From UBA940 sp031547885 (lineage in GTDB: Bacteria; Bacteroidota; Bacteroidia; Bacteroidales; Rikenellaceae): 64,000 nucleotides of DNA. Numbering within the stretch: the stretch's first letter is position 1; each line of letters begins with the position of its first letter. The notes below the pieces were generated by a model. It saw only the letters and a program-made list of their open reading frames with translations, was not told where the DNA came from and did no database searches. The stretch is from NCBI GenBank assembly GCA_031547885.1, contig JAVBRO010000009.1:124001-188000 (forward strand), given 5' to 3'. Positions 1-8,265 of this stretch are shown in pieces. The position numbers were made by a program, and so were the translations under genes.

Positions 1-300
1 TTCACGACCGACTCGGCATCGGCCCTGCGCGGTGTCGAGATCGAGGCCGAGGTGCTGCTGAAAGGCACGCGCGTGGACGGCATCTACACGGCCGACCCGG
101 AGAAAGATTCGTCGGCCACGAAGTTCGATTCGCTGACTTTCGGCGAGGTTTATGAAAAGGGGCTACGGATCATGGACCTGACGGCTTTCACGCTCTGCCG
201 CGAGAACGGTTTGCCGGTCATCGTGTTCGACATGGACACCGAGGGAAATCTCGGCAAGGTCTTGGCGGGCGACAAGATAGGTACCTTGGTTAAAAATTGA
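1..300 (+). CDS. pyrH: UMP kinase, C-terminal part (cut by window start)
   Basis: UMP kinase phosphorylates UMP to UDP with ATP in the cytoplasm. It is the first committed step of pyrimidine nucleotide supply. The frame is open from base 1 and ends at TGA 298-300, leaving about 99 C-terminal residues. Family signatures are visible: FTTDSASALRG at the start, KGTRVDGIYTADPEKD, and the end block with IMDLTAFTLCRENGLPVIVF followed by GNL. The next gene is frr, a common neighbour of pyrH in bacteria. The start lies outside the window. Identity is secure. Confidence 0.95.
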   Translation, partial: FTTDSASALRGVEIEAEVLLKGTRVDGIYTADPEKDSSATKFDSLTFGEVYEKGLRIMDLTAFTLCRENGLPVIVFDMDTEGNLGKVLAGDKIGTLVKN

Positions 301-303
301 AAA

Positions 304-385
304 TGGAAAGTTGAAAGTTGAAAATGATCTCATGATTAAAAACCGACTCATGACTCATAACTCATGACTCATAACTCATAAAAAT
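304..385 (+). repeat. Heptad tandem repeats in the pyrH-frr gap
   Basis: The whole 85-base gap is built on a 7-base period. First come variants of TTGAAAG, then several copies of ACTCATG/ACTCATA running straight into the frr start codon. No promoter or terminator is visible in it. The same 7-base periodicity, with other unit sequences, recurs upstream of many genes in this window. Confidence 0.75.
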
Positions 386-946
386 ATGGAAACAACTCAA
401 CAAATCCTTGAAAGTTGCACCGCCAAGATGAAGAAGGGGATCGAATTCCTGGAAGAGACCCTGCTCAACCTTCGCGCGGGAAAAGCCAGCGTCAATGTTC
501 TCAACGGCATTTCGGTGGACTACTACGGCAGTCAGATGGGCCTCGACAAGGTGGCCAGCGTGAACGTTCCGGACGCGCGCACGATCCTGATCAAGCCGTG
601 GGAAAAGAACATGATCGGCCCCATCGAAAAGGCGATCATCAACGCCAACATCGGTCTGACGCCGTCGAACAACGGCGAGGAGATCCGCTTGAACATCCCC
701 ATCCTGACCGAGGAGCGCCGTAAACAGATCGTGAAACAGGTGAAGGAGGAGGCCGAAAAAGGGCGCGTGAGCCTTCGCAACAGCCGCCGTGACGCCGTGG
801 AAGCGTTCAAGAAGGCGCAGAAGGACGGTATGCCTGAGGACGAGGCCAAAAACGGCGAGGTCGAGGTTCAAAAAGTCTACGACAAGTTCACCAAGAAGAT
901 CGACGAAGTGGTCGCCGCCAAGGAAAAAGAGGTCATGACCGTCTGA
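386..946 (+). CDS. frr: Ribosome recycling factor
   Basis: This factor releases ribosomes from mRNA after termination, together with EF-G. The protein has 186 residues, the usual length. Family blocks are visible: the N-terminal helix METTQQILESCTAKMKKGIE, LRAGKASVNVLNGISVDYYG, and the C-terminal region with EERRKQIVKQVKEEAEKGRVS and RNSRRDAVEAFKKAQKDG. The start follows a gap of heptad repeats after pyrH, and the pair is probably co-transcribed. A strong terminator lies about 27 bases after the stop. Nothing is odd in the coding region. Confidence 0.97.
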   Translation: METTQQILESCTAKMKKGIEFLEETLLNLRAGKASVNVLNGISVDYYGSQMGLDKVASVNVPDARTILIKPWEKNMIGPIEKAIINANIGLTPSNNGEEIRLNIPILTEERRKQIVKQVKEEAEKGRVSLRNSRRDAVEAFKKAQKDGMPEDEAKNGEVEVQKVYDKFTKKIDEVVAAKEKEVMTV

Positions 947-972
947 TATTCTTCAAAAAACTGATTGAAAAA

Positions 973-1016
973 CGCCCCGAAAGTGTTAATACCGACTTTC
1001 GGGGCGTCATTTTTCA
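973..1016 (+). terminator. Rho-independent terminator after frr
   Basis: A 12-base-pair stem (973-984 with 995-1006, CGCCCCGAAAGT and its complement) encloses a 10-base loop and is followed by TCATTTTTC. It ends the pyrH-frr transcript. Confidence 0.85.
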
Positions 1017-1161
1017 TGCGCAGGATACTGTTTCCCGTAATAATTTATCTGGTACCTCATTGATTATTACATATTTTTATTTATTTTTGAGGTATCCTCC
1101 TTCGGCATTTCTAAATCTTTTCGAAACCCCGAAGGCTATGAAGAAATCTTTTTAAATTGCG

Positions 1162-2160
1162 TTGATGATTCTGCCATGCATTCTATATGCGCAGAAAGAG
1201 CTTTCCATTGTCGTTTATGAAGGCCATTACATTAAGGATGGTGTAAAACATGATTCCGTCTACCTCTATGCCACGAGCCTGGCTGCATGGTATGAAAAAG
1301 TGTATGCATTCGACATGGAATACAACAATCCGGTGACCCTTATTCCGTCGGAAGTGTCCGAAATCGTGCGGTCGGACGGGAAAAAATTCGTGGCCCGGAA
1401 TGTACGTTATGCGTCCGAGCAATCTTATTATTTTCTGGAAGAACTATTGAACTACGGGGACAGTGTCCGCCTGTTTCATCTGGAACTCGATTCACACCCG
1501 TATGCCCTTCGGAAACCTACATACTTTGTGGAAAGATACGGGGAAATAGCATGGTTGCTGCCGGACGACAATCCCGAAGGTGTCTGGCAGATGATGAAAT
1601 CCCACAGCGATTGCGGGGATGATTTCAGGATACTTCCGAGAACTGCAACTCCGAAACGCATTAAAAGATACGAAAAGGCGCTCGCGGAGTGCAATTACAA
1701 GTTCTTCCAGCACTACGAATTCGGAGTCACGGCTTTTATCGGAACAAAATACAGCACGCTTTCCAAAGATTATATATTTATGCCGGAAGTGGGTGTTTAT
1801 GGGAAAATCCCCCTCGATGAAGGGTTTTCTTTCCGCCCCGAGCTGTTGTTCGCATACCACACGGACGAAGACTTGGGGGTATTGCAGCTCCCGATTATGT
1901 TCCGATACAGTTTCAATCAGGTGCGGGGCAAGGTGGCGCCCTATCTGGAAGCGGGCATTGTCGGCGATATAAGATTGAAAAAAACAGGAGATGAGGACTG
2001 GCTGCTGATGCCCGGATTATCTGCCGGGACAGGCGTAGAGTGGCGGGTCACCTATAAACGCACCATTAATTTCGGATGCCGCTGGTTAATGACGACGATG
2101 GCGCACCGAAAGGAAAACTTCCACTACATCGGATTGAACCTTGCAGTGAACATTTTTTGA
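1162..2160 (+). CDS. Outer-membrane beta-barrel-like protein with a stop in its signal-peptide frame
   Basis: I do not recognise the family. The last 150 residues alternate like short beta-strands and end in Phe, typical of a small outer-membrane barrel. The open frame begins at TTG 1162 or ATG 1165, but this start gives an uncharged MILPCILYAQ and no normal signal peptide. The same frame has ATG at 1138 followed by AAG AAA TCT TTT TAA (stop 1153-1155), then ATT GCG TTG ATG. Read through, it would be MKKSF-stop-IALMILPCILYAQ, a textbook lipid-facing signal sequence. So either one base change has inactivated export, or the base call is wrong. It is a single-gene unit between two terminators. 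Confidence 0.7.
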   Translation: MMILPCILYAQKELSIVVYEGHYIKDGVKHDSVYLYATSLAAWYEKVYAFDMEYNNPVTLIPSEVSEIVRSDGKKFVARNVRYASEQSYYFLEELLNYGDSVRLFHLELDSHPYALRKPTYFVERYGEIAWLLPDDNPEGVWQMMKSHSDCGDDFRILPRTATPKRIKRYEKALAECNYKFFQHYEFGVTAFIGTKYSTLSKDYIFMPEVGVYGKIPLDEGFSFRPELLFAYHTDEDLGVLQLPIMFRYSFNQVRGKVAPYLEAGIVGDIRLKKTGDEDWLLMPGLSAGTGVEWRVTYKRTINFGCRWLMTTMAHRKENFHYIGLNLAVNIF

Positions 2161-2170
2161 TCTGAAAAAT

Positions 2171-2208
2171 AAAAAAACAGGGCCTTGCAAACGGGGCCCT
2201 GCTTTTTT
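2171..2208. terminator. Bidirectional terminator
   Basis: The stem CAGGGCC (2178-2184) with GGCCCTG (2195-2201) has seven A bases before it and six T bases after it. It can therefore stop transcription from the gene on the left (+) and from the serine hydrolase on the right (-). Confidence 0.8.
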
Positions 2209-2228
2209 GTTACGTTAAAACATATTCT

Positions 2229-3266
2229 CTATTCCAGAGCCGGAAGGATGTGCTGCCACACGAGGTTGAGTTCGGCCTGCATATCCTGCGCATGGGCGGT
2301 AATGGCCACGACGGCATCCTTTTCGGGCATGACCACGATGAACTGTCCCCATGCACCGTCGGCACGATAGGCGTTATGGCGGCAGCGCCACATCTGGTAG
2401 CAATATCCCTGCGTCCAGTCATTGTCTTGCGGCGGATCGCTGTTGGATATCTTCCACGACGAAGCCTCTTCGACCCATCCCTGCGGCAATAATTGTTCGC
2501 CGTTCCAGACGCCGTTCTGCAGAAAAAGCTGCCCGAATTTGGCCATATCCCCGGTCTTCAACCATAGCCCCCAACCCCCGGTGTTGATTCCCTGCGGATT
2601 TTCGTCCCACTTTATCCCCTCGATCTCGAGCGGCCCGAACAGGCGCGGCTGCAGGTAGTCGATAAGTTTTTGCCCCGAAGTCTTCTGTACTATCGCCGAG
2701 AGCATGAACGTGGCCGACGAGTTGTAGCGGAACACCGTTCCGGGCTGGTCCTTAACCTTGATATCCATGAAAGTCCATATCCAGTCTTCGGACTCCCTTG
2801 CGCGGCGGTTGTCGTTCTCGTCGGGATCCTGCCCCGTGGACATTATCAGCAGGTCGCGCACGGTCATTTCCATCATCAGCGGATTGTCGGCCGGGGCCTT
2901 GTCGGGAAAGAACGAAACCACCTTGTCGTCGAGCGCAAAGAGCCCTTCGCTAACCGCGAACCCGACCGCCGTTGCCGCGAAACTTTTGCTCACGGAGTGC
3001 ATCATGTGCAGACTGTCGGACCCATTGCCTTCCCACCACTTTTCGGCGACCACTTTGCCGTGATGCAGAACCATAATGCTGTGGATATCCATTCCGGACA
3101 ACGTGTCGCCCGCATCGTAGAAGCCCTGCATTCCGGCGGCAAATGCGGCCTGTTCCCGTGCGTCTGCGCGGGGCAGTTTGCCGTCGACGGTGTTTTGTGT
3201 CGTTTTCGGATTCCCTGCGCACGACGCCAGCAGGAATAAAAATGCGAAGTAAAGTATTCGTTTCAT
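2229..3266 (-). CDS. Beta-lactamase-fold serine hydrolase, lipoprotein
   Basis: This is a class C beta-lactamase/penicillin-binding-like hydrolase (PF00144 type) of 345 residues. The substrate is not known; members include esterases and peptidases. A lipobox, LLASC (Cys16), follows a short signal, so it is probably tethered in the periplasm or at the surface. The SxxK active-site motif is seen as S91-V-S-K94 and the second motif as Y181-N-S183. GAWGQF near residue 310 stands in the place of the KTG-like third motif. It is transcribed alone on the minus strand and ends at the bidirectional terminator at 2.18 kb. It should not be taken as an antibiotic-resistance gene. Confidence 0.88.
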   Translation of the reverse strand: MKRILYFAFLFLLASCAGNPKTTQNTVDGKLPRADAREQAAFAAGMQGFYDAGDTLSGMDIHSIMVLHHGKVVAEKWWEGNGSDSLHMMHSVSKSFAATAVGFAVSEGLFALDDKVVSFFPDKAPADNPLMMEMTVRDLLIMSTGQDPDENDNRRARESEDWIWTFMDIKVKDQPGTVFRYNSSATFMLSAIVQKTSGQKLIDYLQPRLFGPLEIEGIKWDENPQGINTGGWGLWLKTGDMAKFGQLFLQNGVWNGEQLLPQGWVEEASSWKISNSDPPQDNDWTQGYCYQMWRCRHNAYRADGAWGQFIVVMPEKDAVVAITAHAQDMQAELNLVWQHILPALE

Positions 3267-3323
3267 AATCAGGAAAGTTAGTGTGGTCCCGTCAAAGTTA
3301 GCAATAACGTTGAAAAAACAGGA

Positions 3324-3355
3324 ACGGCCGGAAGAAAAATCTTCCGGCCGTTTTA
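3324..3355 (-). terminator. Terminator between metY and the serine hydrolase
   Basis: The 11-pair stem ACGGCCGGAAG (3324-3334) with CTTCCGGCCGT (3341-3351) follows metY on the minus strand. The T-rich tail there is weak (TCCTGTTTTTT). A T-run also exists on the plus strand. Confidence 0.65.
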
Positions 3356-3365
3356 TTTCGTCCTG

Positions 3366-3393
3366 CGTAATTCGTAATTTTTAATTCGTAATT
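3366..3393. repeat. Heptad repeat CGTAATT x4 overlapping the metY stop
   Basis: Four 7-base units (CGTAATT, CGTAATT, TTTAATT, CGTAATT) are in tandem. On the minus strand they supply the last codons (Ile-Thr-Asn) and the TAA stop of metY at 3381-3383, so the repeat has become part of the coding region. Confidence 0.8.
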
Positions 3394-4670
3394 GAACGCA
3401 GCGCTTGTTCGAGGTCGGCAATGATGTCGGCCGGGTCCTCGATGCCGACCGAAAAACGTATCAGGTCGGGCGACACGCCTGCTTCTGCCAACTGTTCGTC
3501 GTTCAACTGCCGGTGGGTGTGGCTGGCGGGATGCAGGACGCAGCTGCGCGCGTCGGCGACGTGGGTCACTATGGCCACCAGTCCGAGGCTGTCCATGAAC
3601 TGCACCGACTTGTCGCGGCCGCCCTTCAGTCCGAAAGTCAGCACGCCGCAGGTCCCTTCCGGCATATATTTCTGTGCCAGGGCGTAGTATTTATCCCCTT
3701 TCAGCCCCGGATAGCGCACCCATGCGACTTCGGGACGCGAGGCAAGGAACTCCGCCACTTTCAGCGCATTGCTGCAGTGGCGTTCCATGCGCAGGTGCAG
3801 GGTTTCGAGTCCTATGTTGAGCAGGAAAGCGTTCATCGGAGCCTGGATCGAGCCGAGGTCGCGCATCAGTTGCACCGTCGCCTTTGTTATATAAGCCCCT
3901 TTGCCGAAAGCCTTGGTATAGACCAGACCGTGGTACGACTCGTCGGGAGTGGTCAGTCCGGGAAATTTGGCGGCCTGTGCGTCCCAGTCGAAATTCCCGC
4001 TGTCGACGATGGCACCGCCGACGGCCGAAGCATGGCCGTCCATGTATTTTGTGGTCGAGTGGGTCACGATATCGGCGCCCCATTCGAACGGATTGCAGTT
4101 TACCGGCGTAGGGAATGTGTTATCTACGATCAGAGGCACGCCCTGTTTATGGGCGATGCGCGCAAATTTTTCGATGTCGAGCACGCTCATGGCCGGGTTG
4201 GCGACCGACTCTCCGAACAGTGCCTTTGTGTTGGGACGGAAAGCCGCCGCTATCTCCTCTTCGGATGCGTCTTGGTCTACGAAAGTGACCTCTATGCCGA
4301 GTTTGGCCAGGGTCACGGCGAACAGGTTGTAGGTTCCGCCGTATATGGCCGAAGCCGCGACGAAATGGTCGCCCGCCGAACATATATTGATGATCGCGTA
4401 GAAATTCGCCGCCTGGCCCGACGATGTGAGCATGGCCGCAACGCCGCCTTCCAATTCGCAGATCTTGGCCGCGACGGTGTCGTTGGTCGGGTTCTGCAGG
4501 CGCGTGTAGAAATATCCCGCCGCCTTGAGGTCGAACAGGTCGGCCATCTGCTCGCTGGTTTCGTACTTGAAAGTGGTGCTCTGGTAGATCGGCAGAACCC
4601 TCGGTTCGCCTTTTTTGGGCTGCCATCCGCCCTGGACGCATACGGTCCCTTTTTTCCTTTTCTTTTCCAT
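3381..4670 (-). CDS. metY: O-acetylhomoserine sulfhydrylase (aminocarboxypropyltransferase)
   Basis: This is a PLP enzyme of the Cys/Met metabolism family. It joins sulfide (or methanethiol) to O-acetylhomoserine to make homocysteine (or methionine) in the cytoplasm. The protein has 429 residues, the usual OAH-sulfhydrylase length and longer than cystathionine gamma-synthases. The PLP lysine is K208 in HSTTKYMDGH. YTRLQNPTND and LTSSGQAAN are family blocks. The start ATG at 4670 gives MEKKRKKGTVCVQGGWQPKKG. A TATATTTG -7 element lies about 45 bases upstream. I see no SAM riboswitch in the short leader. Its stop codon is provided by a heptad repeat. Confidence 0.92.
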   Translation of the reverse strand: MEKKRKKGTVCVQGGWQPKKGEPRVLPIYQSTTFKYETSEQMADLFDLKAAGYFYTRLQNPTNDTVAAKICELEGGVAAMLTSSGQAANFYAIINICSAGDHFVAASAIYGGTYNLFAVTLAKLGIEVTFVDQDASEEEIAAAFRPNTKALFGESVANPAMSVLDIEKFARIAHKQGVPLIVDNTFPTPVNCNPFEWGADIVTHSTTKYMDGHASAVGGAIVDSGNFDWDAQAAKFPGLTTPDESYHGLVYTKAFGKGAYITKATVQLMRDLGSIQAPMNAFLLNIGLETLHLRMERHCSNALKVAEFLASRPEVAWVRYPGLKGDKYYALAQKYMPEGTCGVLTFGLKGGRDKSVQFMDSLGLVAIVTHVADARSCVLHPASHTHRQLNDEQLAEAGVSPDLIRFSVGIEDPADIIADLEQALRSITN

Positions 4671-4714
4671 CTCTAATGCATTACGTCAGAATGGGTTTTG
4701 GGAAACCCCGACCG

Positions 4715-4722
4715 CAAATATA
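4715..4722 (-). promoter_or_regulatory. Bacteroidota -7 element of metY
   Basis: TATATTTG on the minus strand matches TAnnTTTG. A TTTG lies only 13 bases upstream, closer than the usual -33 distance, so only the -7 box is well supported. Confidence 0.5.
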
Positions 4723-4843
4723 GAAATAATTCGAACAAATTATTGCGCCGAAGGCCTTCCGCGATATGTTTTTAAGTATTATTACCCATGCGGCTTACTC
4801 GCTCAAACCGCAATAAAAGCGCGTTTTTTTGCGTTGGGATTAG

Positions 4844-4851
4844 TATCTTTG
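4844..4851 (+). promoter_or_regulatory. -7 element of the TonB receptor gene
   Basis: TATCTTTG matches TAnnTTTG exactly and lies 21 bases before the TTG start at 4873. It argues against starts further upstream, which would lie before the transcript begins. Confidence 0.55.
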
Positions 4852-4872
4852 CAGGGAAAACACCTGTCCCGG

Positions 4873-7194
4873 TTGAAACAGATCACCACATTGAGACTCA
4901 AAATATTGCTCTCCGCCATCATTTTGTTTGCCGCCGGCCTTCGCGTCTACGGCCAGCAGGGGTATGCGGTGTCGGGATCTGTAACCGAACTGCAGGAGGG
5001 CAAACCCGTTGCCGGCGCGACCGTCGCGATAGAGGGGTCGGACACGCGCACGACCTCGGACCGGGATGGCCGTTGGTCGCTTACTGTGGCGGAAGGGACC
5101 TACACCTTTGTCTGTTCGTCGCCCGGATATGCCGACCGGAAACAGCGCGTCAGGGTCGGCAGGGCGGAAAAACTTGATTTCAGCCTGGCCGAGGATTACC
5201 GTGAAATAGAGGAGATCGTCATCGAGACCAACTCGCCTTTCGACCGTGTGCGCAACGTGCAGATCGGGGTCGAAAAGATCGAGATGGACAAAATGGCGCT
5301 TATGCCCGCCATGTTCGGCGAGCGCGACATCATGAAGTCGATCCAGCTGCTGCCGGGCGTGAAGGCCGAGAGCGACGGCTCGAGCGGCTTCCAGGTCCGC
5401 GGCGGCACTACATCGCAGAATATGGTCCTGCTCGACGATGCGCCGGTTTACAATTCGGGGCACCTTATGGGATTCTTCTCGGCCTTCAACGATGAGTCCC
5501 TGCTCGACGCCACGCTCTACAAGGGACTGATCCCGGCACAGTACGGGAACGGCACATCGTCGGTCTTCGAGGTGAACACCCGCAGCGGCAGCTACTACAA
5601 ATACCGGTTCGGGGGCAGCGTGGGTCTGCTGTCGGCCAAACTCCACGCCGAAGGACCGATCGTCAAAGACAAGGCTTCGTTCTTCGTTGCGGCGCGCCGG
5701 ACCTATATGGACATGTTCCTGGGGTTGACAGAAGAGTACAAGGGCAACACCATCAATTTCTACGACCTGAACGCCAAGGTAAATTACGACATCTCGGAGC
5801 GCGACAAACTGTTCGCGTCGTTCTTCACGGGGCGCGACAAGCTCGGCCTCTCGAACAACGAACTCGCCATGAAGTGGGGCAACATGACCGGCACGCTGCG
5901 CTGGTACCACCGCTTCAGCAGCAAGGTCCAGACTAACACCTCGCTTATATATTCCGATTTTTCGACCGACAACGGCGCCAACCTCTACAGCATGTTCTAC
6001 AGTTTCAACGGCGGCATCAGCCAGGCGGGGGTGAAGGAGAATGTCCGGTGGTCGCCCACAGGCAGGCACAACGTCGACATCGGTTTCCAGTCGATGTACC
6101 AGGGAGTCACCTCGGCCGACTGGGATTTCACCAGCTTCCGCGAGCGCGAACACCGCAGCGCATGGGAGAATGCCGCGTGGATAAACGACGAGTGGCGGAT
6201 AACGGACGAAGTGAGCCTCTCGGCTGGAATCCGCTTCAACATATTTTCGGCTATGGGCGGCACCCCCTATTACAGGCTCGACCCGGCCGGCGACATCGTA
6301 GAAACTTTCAATCCGGACAAAGGAAAGATCGTGAAAACCTATTTCAATGCCGAGCCGCGCGCCAGCTTCAACTGGCGGCTGACCGAAAGGCAGAGCATCA
6401 AGGCGGGTTACAGCCGCACCTCGCAGAACATCCACGCCGTGCGCAATACCAGTATTTCGCTGCCGTTCGACCGCTACACGATGAGCAGCAATATCGTAAA
6501 ACCCCAGTCCGCCGACCAGGTCAGCGTGGGTTACGCCGCCCTCACACCCGGAAACATGTTCGATTTTTCGGTCGAAGCCTACTACAAGAGCGTCCGTAAC
6601 GTGCTCGATTACCGCGACGGGAAGTCGTTCCAGTCGGAGATCGAGATCGAGCGGATCACGGCCGCCGGAAAGGGACGCGCCTACGGGGTAGAACTTCTGG
6701 CCCGCAAGAACAGCGGCAAGCTGACCGGATGGATCAGCTACACGCTGTCGTGGTCGCAGAACAAAATACCGGGCATTAATGAGGGAAGGTGGTATTCGGC
6801 CTCGAACGACCGCCGCCACGACCTCGCCGTCGTGGGCATGTACCGCCTCAGCCGCAGCTGGAACCTGGCCGCCACGTGGGTCTACAACACCGGACAGGCC
6901 ATGACCGCCCCCAACGCCAAGTATGTGGTCGACGGCCAGACCGCATATTATTACGCCGAAAGGAACGGCTACCGCGCCCCCGACTACCACCGTCTCGACG
7001 TGAGCGCCACGTGGATCAAAGAGGGGCCCCGTTGGACGCACGAAGTGTCGTTCGGCGTGTTCAACGCATACAACCGCTACAACACGTTCATCATCTCTTT
7101 CGAGAACGACGACACCAAGCCGTCGGGCACGAAAGCCACCCAGATATCGCTGTTCGGCGCGGTCCCATCGGTTTCATACTCTTTCAAATTCTGA
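4873..7194 (+). CDS. TonB-dependent outer-membrane receptor with carboxypeptidase-like N-terminal domain
   Basis: A 773-residue outer-membrane transporter of unknown substrate. The open frame extends upstream, but I place the start at TTG 4873. This gives MKQITTLRLKILLSAIILFA ending in YGQ, a clean signal peptide, just downstream of a -7 promoter box. Domains in order: signal to about 27, CarboxypepD_reg-like beta-sandwich about 31-110, TonB plug about 120-240 (SIQLLPGVKAESDGSSGFQV, RGGTTSQNMVLLDDAPVYN), then a 22-strand type barrel ending SYSFKF with a terminal Phe. The DUF4249 lipoprotein follows one base after the stop codon. This pairing is common in Bacteroidota and probably forms one uptake complex. 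Confidence 0.9.
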   Translation: MKQITTLRLKILLSAIILFAAGLRVYGQQGYAVSGSVTELQEGKPVAGATVAIEGSDTRTTSDRDGRWSLTVAEGTYTFVCSSPGYADRKQRVRVGRAEKLDFSLAEDYREIEEIVIETNSPFDRVRNVQIGVEKIEMDKMALMPAMFGERDIMKSIQLLPGVKAESDGSSGFQVRGGTTSQNMVLLDDAPVYNSGHLMGFFSAFNDESLLDATLYKGLIPAQYGNGTSSVFEVNTRSGSYYKYRFGGSVGLLSAKLHAEGPIVKDKASFFVAARRTYMDMFLGLTEEYKGNTINFYDLNAKVNYDISERDKLFASFFTGRDKLGLSNNELAMKWGNMTGTLRWYHRFSSKVQTNTSLIYSDFSTDNGANLYSMFYSFNGGISQAGVKENVRWSPTGRHNVDIGFQSMYQGVTSADWDFTSFREREHRSAWENAAWINDEWRITDEVSLSAGIRFNIFSAMGGTPYYRLDPAGDIVETFNPDKGKIVKTYFNAEPRASFNWRLTERQSIKAGYSRTSQNIHAVRNTSISLPFDRYTMSSNIVKPQSADQVSVGYAALTPGNMFDFSVEAYYKSVRNVLDYRDGKSFQSEIEIERITAAGKGRAYGVELLARKNSGKLTGWISYTLSWSQNKIPGINEGRWYSASNDRRHDLAVVGMYRLSRSWNLAATWVYNTGQAMTAPNAKYVVDGQTAYYYAERNGYRAPDYHRLDVSATWIKEGPRWTHEVSFGVFNAYNRYNTFIISFENDDTKPSGTKATQISLFGAVPSVSYSFKF

Positions 7195-7195
7195 C

Positions 7196-8032
7196 ATGAA
7201 GAGATTACTTGTCATACCGGCCGCGCTGATGCTACTCACCGCATGCGAGAAGGAGATAGAAATGAAGTACATCCCTGTCAAAAAGCTCTATGTGGTCGAA
7301 GGTTACGTCTCCGACAAAGGCGTCGAGGTGGCCGTCTCCACGACAAGGGACATGGACGACGGGGAGCGGAACACGGCGGTAAGGAGTGCTGTCGTCGAGA
7401 TATCCGGCACGGACGGCTACCGCGCAGTGCTGCAGCACCAGACCGACGGCCGCTATACCGCCCCGCCAGGCATCGTGGGGACCCCGGAGAACACCTACAC
7501 GATGACCGTGGCCGTCGACGGTGAAACATTCGTTTCTACGTCCGAGATGACCGCGCCCGGAGAACTCTCGTCGGTCGGATTCAGCTACGAGCCGACCATC
7601 ACGGTCCGCTATATGTTCTGCACGGTCAATATCCTCGACCCCGCCGGTACCGAGAACCACTACTGCCTGCGCATATTCAGGAACGGCGAGATCTACAGCC
7701 GCACCCTGATAACCGACAAGGGCCACGACGGGGGCATAATCCCCAATACCCTGCTCATACGCTTCTCGTGGAACGAGATGCCGACCCCCGACGAGATCGC
7801 TAAAGGCAACGCCGACAAGATGTTCCGCAAGGGCGATCTGCTTGACATGGTGCTGGAGACAATCGACCGCCCTGTTTACGACTACCTGTATTCTCTGGGG
7901 CTGAGCGGCGGCAGCCTTTCGAATCCGCTGACCAACATCGAGGGGGGCTGCCTGGGTTATTTCAGCGCCTTCTCATCCCATTCTTACCAAACCGTCTTCG
8001 ATCCTGATAAGATCGTGAATCCGGAACCCTGA
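7196..8032 (+). CDS. DUF4249 lipoprotein, partner of the TonB receptor
   Basis: A 278-residue lipoprotein: MKRLLVIPAALMLLTACEKE has a lipobox with Cys17. The body has the DUF4249 pattern: an N-terminal beta-sandwich beginning KLYVVEGYVSDKGVEV, with DGRYTAPPG in the middle, and a C-terminal IEGGCLGYFSAFSSHS. Its biochemical role is unknown. Genes of this family almost always follow a TonB receptor like the one one base upstream, so a surface or periplasmic helper of that receptor is inferred. The stop is followed by 233 bases without a gene. Confidence 0.85.
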   Translation: MKRLLVIPAALMLLTACEKEIEMKYIPVKKLYVVEGYVSDKGVEVAVSTTRDMDDGERNTAVRSAVVEISGTDGYRAVLQHQTDGRYTAPPGIVGTPENTYTMTVAVDGETFVSTSEMTAPGELSSVGFSYEPTITVRYMFCTVNILDPAGTENHYCLRIFRNGEIYSRTLITDKGHDGGIIPNTLLIRFSWNEMPTPDEIAKGNADKMFRKGDLLDMVLETIDRPVYDYLYSLGLSGGSLSNPLTNIEGGCLGYFSAFSSHSYQTVFDPDKIVNPEP

Positions 8033-8265
8033 CAGCGGCGCGACGGCCGTATATCCCGTACTATATGTGCGGTTCGTGTATAATATTTGTTGTTATTTTG
8101 ATTTTTTGTTATTATTGTAATTACCCGGACGTTCGGTCCGGGGGGCATGATTGGTGTTATCTATTTAATTATCAAAAGGATATTCATGCCGGCATGGTGA
8201 TGATGGGATATTTTACCTGATCGAAATTTTAAAGGCATTTTTGTTTTTGTAGACATCTTTCCCCG
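8033..8265. other. Intergenic region before the ECF sigma gene
   Basis: This is T-rich DNA with one clear hairpin, CCCGGAC-GTTCG-GTCCGGG (8124-8142), with no T-run directly after it. I see no exact TAnnTTTG box and no small gene. Confidence 0.4.

Noticed and set aside
304..385. CRISPR array
   Set aside because: Units are seven bases in direct tandem without spacers; no cas genes are present anywhere in the window.
362..871. 169-codon frame opposite frr
   Set aside because: Shadow of frr.
2229..3266. Antibiotic-resistance beta-lactamase
   Set aside because: The fold and SxxK motif fit, but the lipoprotein form and missing KTG triad fit the wide esterase/peptidase group better.
4671..4714. 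SAM riboswitch before metY
   Set aside because: The leader is only about 40 bases and shows no multi-stem fold.
4840..7041. 733-codon antisense frame over the TonB receptor; similar long frames at 22485-24020 and 29962-32262 minus
   Set aside because: Long antisense frames are expected in GC-rich genes; the sense strands encode recognised proteins and the antisense products have no family pattern or start context.
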